Below, piece by piece: positions 62,656 to 64,000 of a stretch of 64,000 nt of DNA. This DNA is from Sycobia sp. Sy_11 (taxonomy: Eukaryota > Arthropoda > Insecta > Hymenoptera > Epichrysomallidae): the NCBI GenBank assembly GCA_018907035.1, contig JACCIC010000213.1, positions 124,001-188,000 on the forward strand. Reading direction: 5' to 3'. The notes beneath the pieces are model-generated. The model did no database searches and was not told where the DNA came from. It saw nothing but the letters and a program-made list of their open reading frames with translations. The number at the start of each line of letters is the position of its first letter. The stretch's first letter is position 1. A program made the position numbers and the translations under genes.

Positions 62656-62754
62656 TTATTGATATCACATATTTGGATTTACCACAATACATCGAGGATC
62701 ACGTGACCTGTCGTTTTATTGATGAATCCAGGAGTAGGAGAAGAGCAAACAGTT
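62656..62754 (+). other. Exon-like segment ending in a stop, unknown
   Basis: After an acceptor-like stretch ending aatttgttcag, 32 codons read I-I-D-I-T-Y-L-D-L-P-Q-Y-I-E-D-H-V-T and finish with a basic tail (SRSRRRANS) and TAA. An AATAAA polyadenylation hexamer follows at 62818-62823. Phase 0 matches the possible donor at 61699. The segment would make a gene converging with the minus-strand candidate at 63103. The minus strand is also partly open here. Short length and absence of a known domain keep confidence low. Confidence 0.15.
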
Positions 62755-62817
62755 AATTAAAGCTTTCTTACAGTGAGTAATTTATAAATTCTTTTTATTT
62801 CAAGTAACAGAAAATTT

Positions 62818-62823
62818 AATAAA
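62818..62823 (+). terminator. Possible polyadenylation signal AATAAA
   Basis: This AATAAA hexamer lies 64 bases after the stop of the plus-strand exon-like segment. Such hexamers are common in AT-rich DNA, so it matters only if that segment is transcribed. Confidence 0.2.
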
Positions 62824-63102
62824 CTTTATTTATCTTCATATTTTGGTTGTCTGTGGATATACTTTATATTTTTATGCTTAAAAATCAGAAGACAATTGAT
62901 GAAAAATATATAATTGAAGTTTTAACTTGTTGACACATATATCTAAATCTTTACAAAATCTTTATGCATATATTAGTAAAAAAGCGCATGAATTTGAATT
63001 TACAAAAAGTCTTTTAGTTTTATGATAATATATAAAAATGTATGATTATTTGGTATATAATTTGGAGTGCTTTCTCTTCCATAAATTTAATGTACAGCTG
63101 TG
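62824..63102. other. AT-rich interval between candidate gene ends
   Basis: No coding signal. It would hold the 3' UTR of the minus-strand candidate if that gene is real. Confidence 0.4.
62825..62830 (-). terminator. Possible polyadenylation signal AATAAA (minus strand)
   Basis: TTTATT on the plus strand reads AATAAA on the minus strand, about 270 bases beyond the stop of the candidate minus-strand gene. A second copy lies at 62794-62799. Either could end its 3' UTR, but the motif is frequent by chance here. Confidence 0.2.
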
Positions 63103-63542
63103 TTATGACAATATCAAAAAACAGTATGTATTGAACTTATACGTGCCGTCTTTTTGGTCTGTTGAATAAAATACGGACAAGCAATATTCCCGCCTGTATG
63201 TCCTGAAGAATTGAGCAGTAATATGCTTTGGCTTCCGCGAACAATGCAAATCCTCCAAGTCATGATCGAAAAACTGATCTTCGTCATTTCGGATCTTGGT
63301 AATCCTATAATTGCCTTGATCCGCGATTGGGCAGACGAGCGCTACATGCTCGTCGTTGGGCAGATTAAACAATGCCTCGTATGTGGCGGGGAAACCCCGG
63401 ATATTGTAACTTTTTGACCTTCTGGACCCGCCTCTATGGTCGTGCAGTACGCAGTAACCGAACAGGCAGAATGAAATCACTCTGTTGGATGTAGACCAGC
63501 CAAGTTTACCCAAGTCAGTGAACGATCCTAGTACCTGCCACT
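63103..63542 (-). other. Terminal coding exon of the unknown gene
   Basis: This is the better-supported part of the model above. It starts after cttttcag and reads W-Q-V-L-G-S-F-T-D-L-G-K in the open frame. Base composition is about balanced, unlike the AT-rich flanks, and it contains no simple repeat, which separates it from almost every other long open frame in the window. A donor-like gtataagt lies inside it about 45 bases before the stop, so the exon could be spliced out early instead of ending at the TAA. The opposite strand is also partly open (63166-63417) but is shorter and lacks splice context. No protein family was recognised. Confidence 0.45.
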
Positions 63543-63838
63543 CTGAAAAGTTGAAATAATAATTTTTACATCTCTAATAAGTAAAAAATAAGATGAACAT
63601 AAAGATGAACCTTGCAATGGATACAAAGAACAATTGACGAATGTAAGTTAAAAAAAATTAGCGAAGTATAAGATTTTATATTATTTGTAAATCAGAAAAG
63701 AATTTAAGTCAAACTTCTACCTACAGTCGAAATATTATACTATAGGCTAATCTGGATTAGAATATTGATATAATTAATATAATCAAAATGCTTTCGGCGC
63801 TTAAATTAATTACTTTTGAGAATGCAAATGATGTCCAT
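63103..63838 (-). CDS. Candidate two-exon gene, unknown small protein
   Basis: Unrecognised gene model on the minus strand with two segments, 63838-63814 and 63542-63103. The terminal exon follows a pyrimidine-rich acceptor ending ttttcag and stays open for 146 codons to a TAA at 63105-63103. Upstream, an ATG at 63838 begins eight codons plus one base before a gtaatt donor. That leftover base plus the first two exon-2 bases forms a Lys codon, so the phases agree and the total is 154 residues. The intron would be 271 bp. The product has a basic stretch (HRGGSRRSKS) near residue 50, an acidic stretch (RNDEDQFFDHDLED) near residue 100 and seven cysteines. I see no convincing signal peptide, membrane segment or known domain. 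The first exon may be longer: an acceptor-like tttag lies 18 bases before the ATG. AATAAA motifs occur at 62830-62825 and 62799-62794 downstream. The frame is well beyond chance expectation for one site but not for the whole window, so this remains a candidate. Confidence 0.4.
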
Positions 63839-64000
63839 CAATCTGATACTATCGTGCTAAAGTTTGAAAGTATTATAAATGATACAATGACTGAACGTTT
63901 GAATTAATAATATAATAATAAATTAATAACATGCCATTTTCATCTACTAAATAGATATTCAATGTTCCTATACTCGGAAAAATTTCTCCGTGAGTAATCA

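Overview
This window reads as eukaryotic nuclear DNA, most likely from an insect and plausibly from a hymenopteran (ant or parasitoid wasp). That placement is an inference from texture alone: AT-rich stretches alternate every few kilobases with CpG-rich blocks full of CGCG and GAGA runs; simple-sequence DNA is extremely dense, with about thirty (TA)n arrays of 35-70 bp plus long (GA/CT)n, (CA/GT)n and homopolymer tracts; introns look short; and no bacterial gene organisation is visible. No recognisable rRNA, tRNA, CRISPR array, prophage or insertion sequence was found.

The window is overwhelmingly non-coding. Most long open frames lie across microsatellites (CV, YI, LS or ER dipeptide repeats) or are GC-driven frames open on both strands, and I do not call them genes. 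The best protein-coding candidate is at the right-hand end on the minus strand: a 440-bp terminal exon (63103-63542) with a good splice acceptor and an in-phase upstream ATG exon (63814-63838), which together encode a 154-residue protein I do not recognise. A convergent plus-strand pair of small, phase-compatible exon-like segments (61556-61699 and 62656-62754) with a polyadenylation signal is much weaker.

Layout. 1-2.7 kb: CpG and GA-rich. 2.7-4.7 kb: AT-rich, with a large imperfect inverted repeat at 2935-3007. 4.8-7.8 kb: GC-rich, with a palindromic TATA-box region near 5350. 7.8-12.6 kb: mostly AT-rich, with a MITE-like element near 11.8 kb. 12.6-15.2 kb: GC-rich. 15.2-18.4 kb: AT-rich. 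18.5-19.4 kb: GC-rich. 19.4-27.5 kb: a long AT-rich desert holding a clustered inverted motif near 23 kb. 27.5-31.4 kb: CpG-rich, ending in massive CA and TA arrays. 31.4-60.4 kb: alternating TA arrays, CpG-rich blocks and GA/CT tracts, including one member of a diverged repeat pair near 45.9 kb (its partner is near 29.6 kb) and a 14-bp perfect-stem hairpin near 59.4 kb. 60.4-62.6 kb: AT-rich. 62.6-64.0 kb: candidate gene ends.

The simplest overall reading is intergenic or large-intron DNA. Homeodomain-like TAAT cores and GAGA tracts occur, which would fit a regulatory landscape, but no adjacent gene identifies one. I see no evidence for a novel multi-gene system. The observations worth a second look are structural: hairpins, a candidate miniature transposon, a motif cluster, a diverged repeat pair and one unknown small gene.
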